DNA of 64,000 nt from Monocercomonoides exilis (taxonomy: Eukaryota > Preaxostyla > Oxymonadida > Polymastigidae). A program made the position numbers and the translations under genes. This document shows positions 1-11,590 of this stretch, in pieces. Under the pieces are notes generated by a model that did not search any database, was not told where the DNA came from, and saw only the letters and a list, made by a program, of their open reading frames with translations. The DNA lies in NCBI GenBank assembly GCA_001643675.2, contig LSRY02000012.1:994501-1058500 (forward strand), written 5' to 3'. Numbering within the stretch: position 1 is the stretch's first letter; every line of letters starts with the position of its first letter.

Positions 1-423
1 TTCAAAAAAATTTTGACATATATATATTTGGTTTCGATTTAATCGACTATCGCAAAATTTTTTTTCAAAGAAAATTAATTAGAAGTAATTTTTCAAAAAA
101 AAAACTTTCCCAAATGTTAGAAGATACGGCCTGATGAACTCAAATTTTAAGAAAAATTGAAATAATTCTTATTACTGATTCAAATGATTTTCCCTGTTTT
201 TTCTAATATTGAATTTGAAAAAATACATAGAAAATGGAACCTAATATATTCATCGAGGGCTGAAAACGTCCTCAATGAAGAAGCAATGAATGATGCTACA
301 CCGAAAATAACATAAACAATTTATATAATACAAATGAAAAATAAAGGATATTTGAGAAAAATAAAAATAAAAATAAAAATAAAAATAAAAATAAAAATAA
401 AAATAAAAATAAAAATAAAAATA

Positions 424-454
<31 letters not shown>

Positions 455-729
455 AAAAATTAAACTGAAAAGAATAAATCCGATTTTGCTCACATGTAAT
501 CACAAATGAGCACAAAAAATAAAATAATAAAACAAAAAGATTAAATATCAGCATCACTGGTTTAACTTATTTTATTTAAAAAAAGAACACAAAAATTACA
601 AGTAAATAATAATGTATAATTTAATAATTATCTATTATCCTTATTTCCACTATTGCTCTTCCCAATCCTTTATGTGATCACATTTCTTCATGATAAAAAC
701 AACAGATTCTTAAATTCTATGCAGATCTC
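1..729. other. AT-rich intergenic DNA
   Basis: No coding stretch is convincing here. The segment holds a hexanucleotide array (listed separately) and the 3' flank of the minus-strand surface protein gene. A short ORF reading alternating Phe-Leu across the array is a by-product of the repeat. Confidence 0.6.
356..451. repeat. AAAAAT hexanucleotide microsatellite
   Basis: About 16 nearly perfect tandem copies of the 6-bp unit AAAAAT lie just downstream of the surface protein gene. This looks like ordinary slippage-prone simple sequence with no sign of function. Confidence 0.9.
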
Positions 730-3700
730 TTAGTTATGCAGTGACCTTTTTCTCCTCACAATCACAATCGCAATGATCGCAATAGCAGCGACAACAACAA
801 CAACTACTACAATTGGCACTACAATAGCAACAATCACTCCCGTGTTTGCTTTCTTATCATCATCTGGGACAGGATCATCTTTCGGATCATCATGGTTCTT
901 CTTCAGATATTTCTCATAAACATCCTCAGGTTCCGAATTCTCGTCAGCTGCTCCCACGACCCACCCTGCATTTGCTTCAGTATAATCCTTCGCAAATTCG
1001 AATGCTCCCTCTTGCTTGCTGAATGCATCAAAATCTGGTGCAACAATGCACAATGATGCTACTGATGAATTATGTGCTGTGTTCGAGTTATCGATATCAA
1101 GATTGTTTGCAAGTGGAAGCAGCAACTGTGCTGTAGCCTTCGACATCTCAACATACATTGCTCCTGCATTCCCAGCTGGCGCTGTGCACGATTTGAATGA
1201 ACATTTGTTTGCTCTTCCCATTTTCACTGATGATGATTCTGATGTCATATTAATAATAATACCGGCAGATGCTCCATTCTCCGACTTTACATCCTTCATA
1301 GTCAGCCCTTCGATATTAACATTTGAAATTGAACCTGTTTCATCCTTGATGCTAATAGTTGCACCATTTATAACACTGACTTTGCTGATATCCACTCCTT
1401 CCAAATCGACATCACTTGCACAACTAATATCAAACAATGATTCTTGGAATTTCACTTCATTCGTATCGTCAGCACAAACAACTGCGCTCATCTTCAGCGC
1501 TCCGGTACTCACTTTCACAAGATGAATATTCGCTTTCTCTTCTCCTGTCACTGGCCGAACAAATCTGCAGTTGCTTATTGCCAACAATTCTGAGTCTGAT
1601 CCTGAAGCTATTAACGAAAATGGTCCTGCTTCACCATTCACAACTGATTCATCAGGATCTTCATTTTTGTTCAATGAAGCCGGGAATTTAAACGCCAAAT
1701 GATTGAACTCAACATTTCGTTTGCACGTGAACAGATCGCTTCCTGATTTAGCATCACAATTGATCTCAACTTCAGTTTCTATTTCAACATCCTCTGATTT
1801 ATCTACACCTTCAATTGTGATTCCTGATTCTTTATCGAATTCAACAGCATCTGCTTCGAGAGCTTCGTTGTTCTTTATAACCTTTATGAAATATCTTTCT
1901 CCGCAATTTGTATTATCAAATAATTTATATGCTTCACTCAGCTTCCCTTTTGGCTCTTCGTATTTCTTTCCTTTTCCTTCTCCTCCTTTCTTCACATATG
2001 CAACCGGAGGATCAAAGTATTTCGCTGTAAAGTCAATATCAACATCATTTTCTCCCTTTGCTGCAACAAACCAATCGTTCTTTTCAAGTGTGTAGTCTGC
2101 TGCAAAACTCTTCTTCATCTCGGCTGCTATTTCTTCATACAACCTTTCGGGTACTTCCAAATATAATCCTGTGTTCCTGACTGACTCACTTTCACCGATT
2201 GTACAATTCTTAAATATCAGCTCCATTGGTAAATCTGTTTCTGGCCATGTTAGCTGATTGGCTTCTGTTATTCCTGTAAGTTTCAAATAAATACCCCCAG
2301 ACTTCCCTTTTACACAGCTGCAATTCTCAAATTCGACATTTTCATATCCATTTACTGTGAATAAGCTGTGTTCGTGGTCACTTTCAAAATCCAATATTCC
2401 ACCTGTAGCATCTTCAGATTTACACTCTGAAAACGTGCATCCATTCATGTACACATCAACGGCATCGCTTTCCCCTGCAATCTTCACAACTGCACTTGTG
2501 CTAGATGCAATCTTCTTCAGTGTTACTGATTCCAATGTTACTCTTAATGCTCCTTTTGACAAGAACGGCGCTACAGAAAATCGAACTTCATCGGTATTGT
2601 CTGCACACTCAACATCGGTAATATTCAATTTGCCTGCACACACTTTAACAAGATGGAATCCAATTGTGATGTCTTGTGGTTCATCATTTGCAAACAAATC
2701 ATTTGAAGTCTCCACTTTTGATTGAGTAAATTTGCAGTGGCTTATGTTCAGCGATGTTGAGTCACTTCCTGCAACAATCAACGCCTTTTCTTCTCCATCG
2801 TTCTTTTTTGACCCACTCACAGTAGTGTCTGCTTTGAATTCAAAATTTAGATACATGAATTCCACAATTTTCTTACATGTGAAGAAATCCTTGTCTATTC
2901 CCACACTGCAACTGATATCAACTCTATCAGTTTCACATTTATTTCCATCACTACCAACACCCATGATCGTAATGTTCTTCTTGTCAAATTCTACTGAATC
3001 AGCTGTAAATGCTGCTTCATCTTTAACAACTTTTATCACGTATATTTCGCTGCTTTTTGGATTGTCAAATATCGTTAATGCTTTCGCAAGGTTACTTGAT
3101 GCTGCATTCAAAGTCCGTCCTTCACCAGTCCCATTATTTTTGGCAAATGCTTGGTGTGGATCAAAATATAATGCAGTAAAATCGATATCTGAATGACTAT
3201 CAGCTCCTTTTGCTGCGATAAACCAGTCATTCTTTTCCATTGTGTATTCCTTCGCAAAGCCATCTTTCATTGCTTTTGCAATATCTCCAATTAACGCTTC
3301 GGGAACTTCCAAATACAATCCTGTGTTTCTTACGGAATCTTCTTCTCCGGCTGTGCATTCTGTGAACACCAAACCGGTTCCTGCTTCTGGCCATGTTAAT
3401 TTAGAGGCATCTGTAATTCCTGTCATTTTAATATACATCCCTCCTGACTTCCCCTTTGCACAAGCACATTTCGAAAATGTTATTGCGCCTGTATTTCCAA
3501 CAGAAATTTTACTTTCAGTTTTATTGCTTTCAAAATATAATACTCCACTTGTTGCCGTTCCAGCTGGTTCTGTAGAACCGCATTCAGCGAATGTGCATTT
3601 GTCGAGTGTCAATACCACTGCGCCCTCAGTTCCACTATCTTCATTATCATGTCTTCCACCTTCATTATTATTTTCATTCCCAACAATCTTCACCACAGCA

Positions 3701-4422
3701 CCTGTGCTCGATACAATCTTCTTCAAATTCAATTCTATCAGTGAAATATCCGTAATAGTTCCCTCTGCTAAAAATGGCGTTGCCGAAAATGTAACTGCAT
3801 CATTGTCATCTGTGCATTCAACATTATTCATTGCTAGTGCTCCTGCGCCAACTTTCACAAGGTGGAAAGCAATAGGACTGTCTTCTGTTCCTTCATTATT
3901 CGTAAACATGTTTCCAGGAATTGTCGCTTTTGGACGAGAAAATTTGCAGTGGCTAATATTCACAGATGTTGATCCTTCCCCAGATGCAATCAATGCTTTT
4001 TCTCCTGCATTTGCGCTTGAACTTGAATCCGCATTTGCTTTGAATTCAAAATTTAGATACATGAATTCCACAATTTTCTCACATGTGAAGAAGTCGTTGT
4101 CTGTTCCCACACTGCAGCTTATACTAACTTCTGTGATCTCACTCCCATCATCATTAACTCCCATGATCGTAATGTTCTTCTTGTTAAATGTGATGACTTC
4201 TGCAATAAATGATGATGTGTCATTGACAACTTTGATCGCGACTGATTCATCTCCATCCGATTTCAGTTTATTGTAAGCAGTTGTCATGCTCTTAATTGCT
4301 TCGCTAGCACTTGTACCGTTTTTGCTATCTTCTCCGGTGAGTTTCACAAACACCTCTGTTAAATCATTCTCTTCAGAATATGTAGATAGCATAACTTGGG
4401 AAAATACGAAAATCAAAAGCAT
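730..4422 (-). CDS. Large type I surface protein with three tandem beta-helix-like modules
   Basis: Single-exon ORF of 1230 aa. The N-terminus (MLLIFVFSQVMLSTYS) looks like a signal peptide. The C-terminus has an acidic linker (DDPKDDPVPDDDKK), a Val/Ile-rich membrane helix and a short basic tail (RRKRSLHN). The ectodomain is three related modules of about 380 residues, beginning near residues 20, 415 and 795. Each carries an ITIMGV/ITIEGV strand, an FFTC or LFTC box, a YLNFEFKA-like strand, an F-x-x-C ... K-S-G-G-x-Y element in modules 1 and 2, and a closing FDP segment. Repeated F-x-x-C and G-G-hydrophobic motifs resemble Pmp-type right-handed beta-helix proteins that are abundant on some metamonads. 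I infer a cell-surface, possibly adhesive, role; the ligand is unknown. TAA stop. Confidence 0.8.
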   Translation of the reverse strand: MLLIFVFSQVMLSTYSEENDLTEVFVKLTGEDSKNGTSASEAIKSMTTAYNKLKSDGDESVAIKVVNDTSSFIAEVITFNKKNITIMGVNDDGSEITEVSISCSVGTDNDFFTCEKIVEFMYLNFEFKANADSSSSANAGEKALIASGEGSTSVNISHCKFSRPKATIPGNMFTNNEGTEDSPIAFHLVKVGAGALAMNNVECTDDNDAVTFSATPFLAEGTITDISLIELNLKKIVSSTGAVVKIVGNENNNEGGRHDNEDSGTEGAVVLTLDKCTFAECGSTEPAGTATSGVLYFESNKTESKISVGNTGAITFSKCACAKGKSGGMYIKMTGITDASKLTWPEAGTGLVFTECTAGEEDSVRNTGLYLEVPEALIGDIAKAMKDGFAKEYTMEKNDWFIAAKGADSHSDIDFTALYFDPHQAFAKNNGTGEGRTLNAASSNLAKALTIFDNPKSSEIYVIKVVKDEAAFTADSVEFDKKNITIMGVGSDGNKCETDRVDISCSVGIDKDFFTCKKIVEFMYLNFEFKADTTVSGSKKNDGEEKALIVAGSDSTSLNISHCKFTQSKVETSNDLFANDEPQDITIGFHLVKVCAGKLNITDVECADNTDEVRFSVAPFLSKGALRVTLESVTLKKIASSTSAVVKIAGESDAVDVYMNGCTFSECKSEDATGGILDFESDHEHSLFTVNGYENVEFENCSCVKGKSGGIYLKLTGITEANQLTWPETDLPMELIFKNCTIGESESVRNTGLYLEVPERLYEEIAAEMKKSFAADYTLEKNDWFVAAKGENDVDIDFTAKYFDPPVAYVKKGGEGKGKKYEEPKGKLSEAYKLFDNTNCGERYFIKVIKNNEALEADAVEFDKESGITIEGVDKSEDVEIETEVEINCDAKSGSDLFTCKRNVEFNHLAFKFPASLNKNEDPDESVVNGEAGPFSLIASGSDSELLAISNCRFVRPVTGEEKANIHLVKVSTGALKMSAVVCADDTNEVKFQESLFDISCASDVDLEGVDISKVSVINGATISIKDETGSISNVNIEGLTMKDVKSENGASAGIIINMTSESSSVKMGRANKCSFKSCTAPAGNAGAMYVEMSKATAQLLLPLANNLDIDNSNTAHNSSVASLCIVAPDFDAFSKQEGAFEFAKDYTEANAGWVVGAADENSEPEDVYEKYLKKNHDDPKDDPVPDDDKKANTGVIVAIVVPIVVVVVVVAAIAIIAIVIVRRKRSLHN

Positions 4423-4963
4423 TTCTGTTTATGTTCTTTTCTCTGCAACTATAAAGATTTACAGTTCCATAATACATGCATTAAAAAAGATGAACTATGG
4501 TTTTTGCAATAATTAGAAATAATATTTCTTCATTTAATAATTTATTCACAAATTCAGCCTTTCGGTCGTCTGTGGTGTTATTTTTTTAAAAGGTTAACTC
4601 GCTTTTTATTTAAATATTTTCGTAATCCATTCAAGCAACGGATATAACCATACTAGTTTGAAAAAGAAAGTTATTCAAACTTTAATAATAGTATAACGCA
4701 ATAGTTTCTGATAATAATAAACAATCATTAATGGAATATGAACATTAATGGATGAGATCCGAATAAATATTTTTTATTTGAATAATCAGACTAAATTTAA
4801 ATAAAGTGCCTTTATTTCAATTAAATACTGTTTATTCAAAATAAAAATCTTTATTCAATTTTTGTCCATTATTCTCGACTTTCAGCAAAATATTCTCCAT
4901 AGAACAAATAGAATCAAAAAAAAACACGATTATATAAATCACTGCTCATCACATTTCAAGTCG

Positions 4964-5115
4964 TCTCTCCTTCTCTCCTTCTCTCCTTCTCTCCTTCTCT
5001 CCTTCTCTCCTTCTCTCCTTCTCTCCTTCTCTCCTTCTCTCCTTCTCTCCTTCTCTCCTTCTCTCCTTCTCTCCTTCTCTCCTTCTCTCCTTCTCTCCTT
5101 CTCTCCTTCTCTCTC
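4964..5115. repeat. CTCCTTCT octanucleotide tandem array
   Basis: About 19 nearly perfect head-to-tail copies of an 8-bp pyrimidine unit (TCTCCTTC). All purines lie on the minus strand. The unit is not a multiple of three, so the array reads as a 24-nt, 8-residue peptide repeat in every frame. That makes ORFs across it artefacts. Such mirror-type homopurine tracts can form triplex DNA, but this is general knowledge and not shown here. Confidence 0.9.
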
Positions 5116-5129
5116 AAAAAAGAAAAAGA

Positions 5130-6260
5130 AATATTTTTATGGCAAAAGAGCACAAATGGAAAATGAAAAGACATGCTTTTTGGAGGAAACAGCATCTCCC
5201 AATCTCCATTCAACCAACGCAGCTCAACAACCCCAGCAAACAGAACATAGAGCTGCGGAACGGAAACAAGAGATGCACACGGCAGCTTTCTCTCTCATCT
5301 CCTAGAACAAAATCATTGCCAACAACGGAACTGATATCAATGCCTGAAGCAGGCTACGACAGGCGCCATGTGTCATAATCGTGTATTCCCTCAATGGATT
5401 CTCTCTCCAACTCCATCTTCACTTGGAGCAAATTACTCGCCTTCTGCGCTATTGACACAAAAATTACAGATAACGGCACAATCGCCACCACCATCGCCTC
5501 TTGCAATACCCAACACCACAATCCCTATCATCGCTTTTCTTCTTCTTCTTCTTCTTCTTCTTCTTCTTCTTCCCTTTTTCCCATTGCCTCGATGCCAAAG
5601 TTCAAGGATCTCTCATTATTTCTGCTCTTTCCGTCGTGCAAACGAACTGGGATCACCAATATTAGACCTTCATCCAGCGTCCCACTATTTGCAGTGCCTG
5701 TATCGCTTTATTAAAATCGCCATCAATGTTTTGCTTTAGGTGTGTTTGCGGCATCAGGCTATTTTTTTTTTAGATGAATCGAAGCAAATACAGATGAAAT
5801 GAAGATGCAACTTTGGAAGGATGGCATCAAAACTTTGCTTCTCCTTTTGAATAACTTTTCTCTTTTTTTCCATCTCAAGTTTGGATGATCATATTTCATC
5901 TATTTTGTTTGATTTGTAATGCTGGCCTTATTAAATGTTGTTGGAAAATCATCTTCAGAATTGACGTTTGCATGTCTTTTAGGTCTGAGTCGTCAAATTG
6001 CCTGGATAAGTTTATGCGCATGCATTATCCTTGGTATTTCTCAAAATGCCCATATTTGTGGGTTCTTGTCAGCTGCCAGAAACATGTCGTGCTGGAAAAG
6101 ATCGATCGAAAGCTGCTCCTTTCAAAATAAACTGCGGCAAGTCGGACAAGGCAAATGAAAAGGTTAAAACCTCTTTGCATTTCCGTAGAAGTTTGAAGAA
6201 TGGACCATCTGAATCAAAGGCAGAGAAGGAGGAGAATAGGTCGGATCTTCATCCTTCATG
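5130..6260 (+). pseudogene. Possible decayed coding fragments
   Basis: Plus-strand frames here give short stretches of protein-like composition. One is a Ser run from TCT repeats at about 5536-5571, followed by a plausible polar segment. Another is a block at 5919-6158. They are broken by stops and shifts, and I could not link them with GT..AG introns. I recognise no domain. They may be remnants of a Ser-rich gene such as those elsewhere in the window, or simply non-coding DNA of higher GC. Confidence 0.25.
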
Positions 6261-6389
6261 AAATCAAAACATATTCACGTTGTATTTATAGAGAGAAGAA
6301 AAGACTCTTTTCCATCGGCGTTTCCAATAGAGCAACTCGATTGATAAGTTTGTACCAGTTATTACAGCTAATGCTTTGAAAAGGTGCTT

Positions 6390-7214
6390 TCTTTTTTATT
6401 TAAAGGCTGTGAAAGCTATTGATACTGCCAGAAATGCTCTAAAAGAAGATGATTATTTTGTGGGTGAAGCATTTTGAGAGATGCAGCGCTAATGATAAAA
6501 AGAAAAAGACTTTTAATGTGTCAGCAACGTCGATAACAAAAAAAATAAGAAATCGAGGAGTATTTGAAGGCCATTCATTCGCTTTTAAAGGCGATTGCAT
6601 CCAGATGTTGCAAATGAAAAGGAAAGGGAGTTTCATCGGTTGTCCAAAGAAGAATGAGCTGATTCATAGAGGATCCTCTGAAAATGAATCAAAATGGTTG
6701 CCGATCACTTCATGTTGATGGAGTAGAAGCTGAAATATTGTATTTCCAGCTTCCATTTGAGAGATGCCATTGCTTTCTGCTGAAAGAAAATAACTAGATT
6801 GTACACTTCCTGCACGCGCCTCGGAAGAAACAATATTTTTGTTATATTTTTCGATCAATTTTCTTTCAACGAGCAGATAAGAGGTTTTCTCCGCCTTAAG
6901 CCTCCAATGAAATTGCTTGAAAACATGCGAGCATCTGCTGTTGAAATGGCCTGTAAAGCATTGCAATTTGTATCTTCACTGCTGGAGCCTTGCCATCCAA
7001 ATAATTCTTCAAATTATCCATTTTCCCCGCGATCAAATAGGCTTTCATAATTGAAGCATTTATTCTCGTTCTTTTGCCATTTGACATGCGCTTGCCCATG
7101 ATGATCAATGCTTCTTTTCCAAGCATAATCCGATAGTTGGGCTTTCATTTCATTCATCAAAACAATCCCTTCCGCCTTTACGAGCAGAGTCATCACTGAA
7201 AGCAAAATAACCAA
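6390..7214. pseudogene. Possible gene remnants on both strands
   Basis: On the plus strand, 6405-6479 reads AVKAIDTARNALKEDDYFVG, which has strong coding character and is preceded by an intron-like TTTAAAG acceptor. It stops soon after. On the minus strand, 6664-6966 and the neighbouring 6896-7214 frames give coherent polar protein sequence broken by stops. No family is recognised. Disabled fragments of one or two former genes are the simplest reading; an active gene with unusual splicing is not excluded. Confidence 0.25.
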
Positions 7215-7823
7215 TAAAATATGTTAAGAGTGAAAATATCAAACGCTCTTGTTTTCAGTCCGAATCAACTTCTGGAAAAGGAAGAAAATTCTTTCTCTTT
7301 AGGAATTTTGCATTTTTCTTGTTTTCTTTTTTCTTCTGTCAAACTCCATTCTCATGTTAGAAATTAGGTCGATCACTAAAACTAAACAAATGCAATTCAT
7401 GAAGTGAATATGGCATGAAAATAATTTCTGCCTCATTCAAATCAACTGTTGGTTTGATCAAAAAGAAACAAAAGTTTTTCGCTTTTTTTTGTCTTATGCA
7501 GCCAAATAGATCGTTCTTTTCTTTGTTCTCACACTTCTTCTAAAGCTTTAAAAAAGCAACGTATAAGTTTTGGACTGTAACCTTTTCATTTTGCAAGATG
7601 ATAAACAGTGTTTGCATTTATCGATTTCTTTGTTGGTTGAAAAAACTTAGCACAGCAAACTGAATGCTTTTTTGCTGCAAACAGAGCGAGGTCGAGCATT
7701 TGTGATAAGTATGTAAGAGATTCATGTGGAGCCAGTGATTGAACATTTATCGAGTTTGTTTATTTTTAACTTTTTGGCACCTTCAATTTTTCTTGAATTA
7801 TTTTTGGATTTTTGTGAAATTTC

Positions 7824-8810
7824 TTGATGAATCAGGTGTGTGATGCGAGGATGAGAAAGCGCAGAAAGTTGAAAAAACGAACAAAATGCTTGAAGAGATT
7901 TATGAGAAAGTATTTGAGTCTGAAGAAACGAAAGAAGAATTCAGTGAAACAGACAAAATGGTCAAAGAAAAGAGAGTATGTTTGGACAATATCATTTAAT
8001 ATTTGCAAAAAGGCAAATATATAAAAAAAATAAGTTTTTTTATTTTTGGATGCTTTTTGCCATGTATCAGATTTGAGAAGAAGAGAAGAAGAAAAGAAGA
8101 AGTAATCATTGAGTTCGATGATGATGGCGAAATGTTCTTCATTCAATTTTCTTTTTTCTTTTTTTCCTTTTCTCATCGATATCATTCTGAGACTCCAATT
8201 GCTGTTGCACGTTTCATTTTTATGGATCTTCCTGAAAAAGCGACTCGGAACGCAGAAACGACAATTTGAATGCGTGATAAGCCTCAGAATGCTTTCTTCT
8301 TCTGTTGTCAGGCACACAGAGCCAAACCGGAGCCAACTGAAGTATTCGTCTGAATTCCTTTGACCTACCCAGATAATTTGAGGCTGATATGCCTTTGCTG
8401 CCAATTGAAATCCCAAGCGCAGCAAAAAGATAATCCTGTTGTTTCTTGTCCCATCGAAGGGGCATCCTGTGCATCCTTTGCATCTCCAACTTTCTCATCC
8501 GCTTTCTTCTTATTCCCTTCATCATCGTCTTCACTTTCGATATATTTTCCTTTTCCTTCTTCTTCATTGCTGTCACCTCCTTCTCGTTCCTCCGATGCAA
8601 CAGTATGAATATCGATTCATGTGAATCTGCAATTCTCGCTTTGATGCGTTTGAGTGCTTCCTTGCTGAGTCTCCCGCAATCTCCTTTGCTCCATTGTTTT
8701 TGCTCTTTTCTGTTTTCTTCTTTGAAAGATTTTGTTCTTTTCTTTTTCAAAAGAAAAATGAAAATGAAAAAATAAGTCTTGATTTTGAGAGAAGTGCTTT
8801 GCTGTGACAT
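7824..8810. pseudogene. Possible disrupted charged-protein remnant
   Basis: Plus strand, about 7848-7978: a highly charged block (EKTNKMLEEIYEKVFESEET) runs between a stop and a GTATG donor-like site. A second block (EEVIIEFDDDGEMFF) follows a TATCAG acceptor-like site near 8070, but the phases do not match. The minus strand over 8220-8810 is also open (about 196 codons) and contains a polar segment around KALKRIKARIADSHE-like residues. I cannot decide which strand was coding. Most likely a degenerated gene. Confidence 0.25.
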
Positions 8811-9383
8811 TATATTGAAAGATGCAAAGGAAAGATGGTTTTATTGCGTTGAAGAGCCATTCAATGTTGAACAAAAAAAATCTTCCCGGAACAGTTTTTC
8901 TCAAAATCCTTTCAAACATCAATTGAGCAAAAAATTAAACAATAACGGAAATGATGCATTTGGCTTATATAACTTGGCTTCAGTATTTTTCAATATTTGC
9001 GTTTATATTTTCAATATTTTTATTCGAAAACATGTTTTGAATTGTTCTTGTTTTTTCATCGAAATTTTTAAGTTTATCAAAGAAGTTCATTGAATGAAAG
9101 TTTTGTTTCCGTATTCATTAAAACATTGAGTTTCTTGAACTTTCTTGTGATAGATTTTTCACAAGATAATACTTGAAGTTTCTGTTCATGATCCCGTTTG
9201 CCTTAATAATAGTCTTTCGTACTGATTATTTTGATATTTGAGTTTTCTCAAAACATTTTTTGTAATTTGATGATATGAATGAAGTTTGAGTCTTTTTTAT
9301 TTTTAAATTTCTTTATTTGCTTTTGTTAAAAGAGTATATATCATTATTTTTCATCTTCACATTCTGATAATGATAATCAAAAA

Positions 9384-10847
9384 ATGGAACATCCATCGCT
9401 AGGATCAAGTATATCTAATTATAAATTTGTTGCATTCTTTTTTATTTTTTCTTTTGAATTAACATTAGAAAGTTTCAGTTTTAGAAAACATGGTACCGAA
9501 CAAATGAATTTCAAAAAAGAGTTTCCTTCATTAAAAACTTCTGAGAGATCCTTTATTTCCGATATGAACGTTTCATCTTTGATCCCAACTGGATCAAAGA
9601 CAATAGAGTCTTCAATTCCATTTGAAATTCAGTCAAGCGAATCGCATGACTCTTCTAATTTTTGTCAAATAAGCGGAAATTTCTTTGATCGTCCAAAGCA
9701 AAAATTATTGGTTGATTCGTTAAAAGCGGATTGGTTTACAGAAAATGAAAAAATCAGAGCTGTTACTGGAAATTATTCATCCATCAATGATAAAGAAAGA
9801 AACATCAATTCTCCAAGTTATGCGCTTACTCAAGATTTTGAAGCAGAAGTTACTTTTGATTCCAGACAACTTGCTGATTTTTTGAATGGGGAAACGAAAA
9901 GTGAAGCATATCAACTTGCAATAACAGGTGGAAATTCAACCATACATGATGAAGACATTGAAATTGAAGGAAGAAAAAAATCAGGAATAGTTCGATATCA
10001 CATGAATATTTTGCTAAATAGGTGGGGGACAGAGGATAAAAAGTTTGTTCTTGAAATGCAAGATAGTGATTCCATTTCGAATATTGGATTTGAAAATGAT
10101 GCAAAGAAAAAATTAGTCAGAAAGAAAATTAACTTAATTAAGAAACAGATACAAGAAGCCAAAGAATTTGTGAAAGTTTTTGGAGTATGGCCAAAGAAAA
10201 CCTGGATGACGGATGATGCTGAAGTCGAACTGTGGGAAGAAGAGGAAAAGAAATGGAGGGAAGAAGAAGAGAAAGGGAGAAATATCACAATTGAAGAATT
10301 GAGAACTGCAATTCAAGAAGCTGAAGAGAAAGGATCAGAAGCAGAAGAATTGAACAGATTAAGAATGCTCATAAAGAAAGCGAAAGAAAAAGATGAAGAA
10401 GAAATTAAAAAGCAAACTTTATCATCGTTGGAAGTTTTTGATGAAGAAGTCCATAAAAAATTTGGATCTGTGACAACAACAAAGAATGACGAATCAGGTT
10501 TGATCCATTTCTTTGATTTGAAAGCGAAATCGAGAAGTTCTAACAAACTGCATCATCACTCGAAAGAAGGAAGTAAAAATAACACAGAAGATAAAATAGA
10601 TTGCTTGTCAAAAAAGGAAGAAATTAGCGAAAATAAAGAGCAGCTTCAGCCTGATTCAGCAAAGAGTTTATTAACCTCCGAAGAACGCAATGATCATTTT
10701 TGTTCATTTCAAGACTCGATGCATGAGCTGAGAAAACTTGAAGATGGCTATCATTTTATAAATACACAGATATCTGCTTCTAAATTGAATCAGCTTGGTT
10801 TGCCATTTGCTGACTTTATTTCTCTTTCTTTTGGAATTTGGGCTTTA

Positions 10848-10878
<31 letters not shown>

Positions 10879-11590
10879 TATTTATTTGTGTGAAGGCTTT
10901 CCATCGAATGTCAAAGTCTGCAACAATGCTTATTCACATCCTGAAATGAGCTTTTGTAGCAACAGCACTGACGATTATAAGCGAAATCTGAGAAAGAGAA
11001 ACCAGTTGAATGCATATCTTATGGCAAAAGGAGGAAGTTATTCAAAAGCTGCAGAACAAGAACGAAGGAATTGCTTTGCTCAAAAAATAGAAATGGAAAA
11101 TCAGGTTGCAGAAGATTGTGAAGCTCCAACGAAAGTTGTTTTGAATACAGTTGAAAGCAAGATCAAGCCATTGGAATACAACGATATTTTGTTTGACAAA
11201 GAAGAATTTTTCCCACGCTATATTGATGGAATGTGGAATCACAGAACTTTCAAGAGAATAAAGAAAACTGGGCGTGATCCAGAGAAATATGTGAAGGAAA
11301 TGGCATTGTTTGTTGAAGAATTGCTGAAATCAAATGTTCTGATTCAACAACTTTGGACACAATGTGATCAAAAAGAGGTGGAATTAAAAGAGCGTGAAAG
11401 CTACATCATTGAAAGGAAAACAAATTTTGCAGCTGTAAGAAAGGAATTATTTGAAGATTTGTTTTCTCATCGAGATTATGACATGGAGGATTTGTGGTTG
11501 AAAAAGAAGCTGAACTACGAAGTGAAAACTAAAAATAGAAAAGCAGCAAGCGTTGTATTTCGAATCGATTGGAAGAAAGAATTAGGATAG
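9384..11590 (+). CDS. Unrecognised charged coiled-coil protein
   Basis: Modelled as three exons: 9384-9408, 9469-10797 and 10896-11590 (682 aa, TAG stop). The first intron (GTATATC..ATTAG, 60 nt) is in frame, so its Phe-rich translation would otherwise mimic a membrane helix. The second intron (GTTTGCC..GTGAAG) removes an ATT-repeat region that reads as poly-Leu or poly-Ile. After splicing, the phases fit exactly. The middle is Glu/Lys-rich with predicted coiled coil (ITIEELRTAIQEAEEKGSEA). The C-terminal exon is conserved-looking, with a FFPRYIDGMWNHRTFKRIKK segment and further helices. No known domain is recognised and no function is proposed. Confidence 0.7.

Larger units (their letters stand above)
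4423..9383. other. Gene-poor region with array and coding-like debris
   Basis: Nearly 5 kb without a gene I can model. 4423-4960 is plain AT-rich sequence between the surface gene start and an octanucleotide array. From about 5130 to 8900 base composition rises and both strands hold short blocks with coding character that do not join into one frame. They are listed separately. 8900-9383 is AT-rich upstream sequence of the next gene. Confidence 0.5.

Noticed and set aside
296-493. 65-codon ORF with alternating Phe-Leu
   Set aside because: It is the translation of the AAAAAT microsatellite.
1016-4276. Several long plus-strand ORFs (up to 344 codons) opposite the surface protein gene
   Set aside because: They are antisense shadows. 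The minus-strand frame is continuous for 1230 codons with a signal peptide, repeats and membrane anchor, while the plus-strand frames are broken and show no domain.
4956-5305. Repeat-containing ORFs across the octanucleotide array, and a CRISPR-like look
   Set aside because: The array has no spacers and a unit of 8 bp. The peptides are frame-independent products of the repeat, and CRISPR arrays are not expected in a eukaryote.
9409-9468. N-terminal Phe-rich hydrophobic helix in the 9384 gene
   Set aside because: Better explained as a 60-nt in-frame intron with GTATATC and ATTAG borders.
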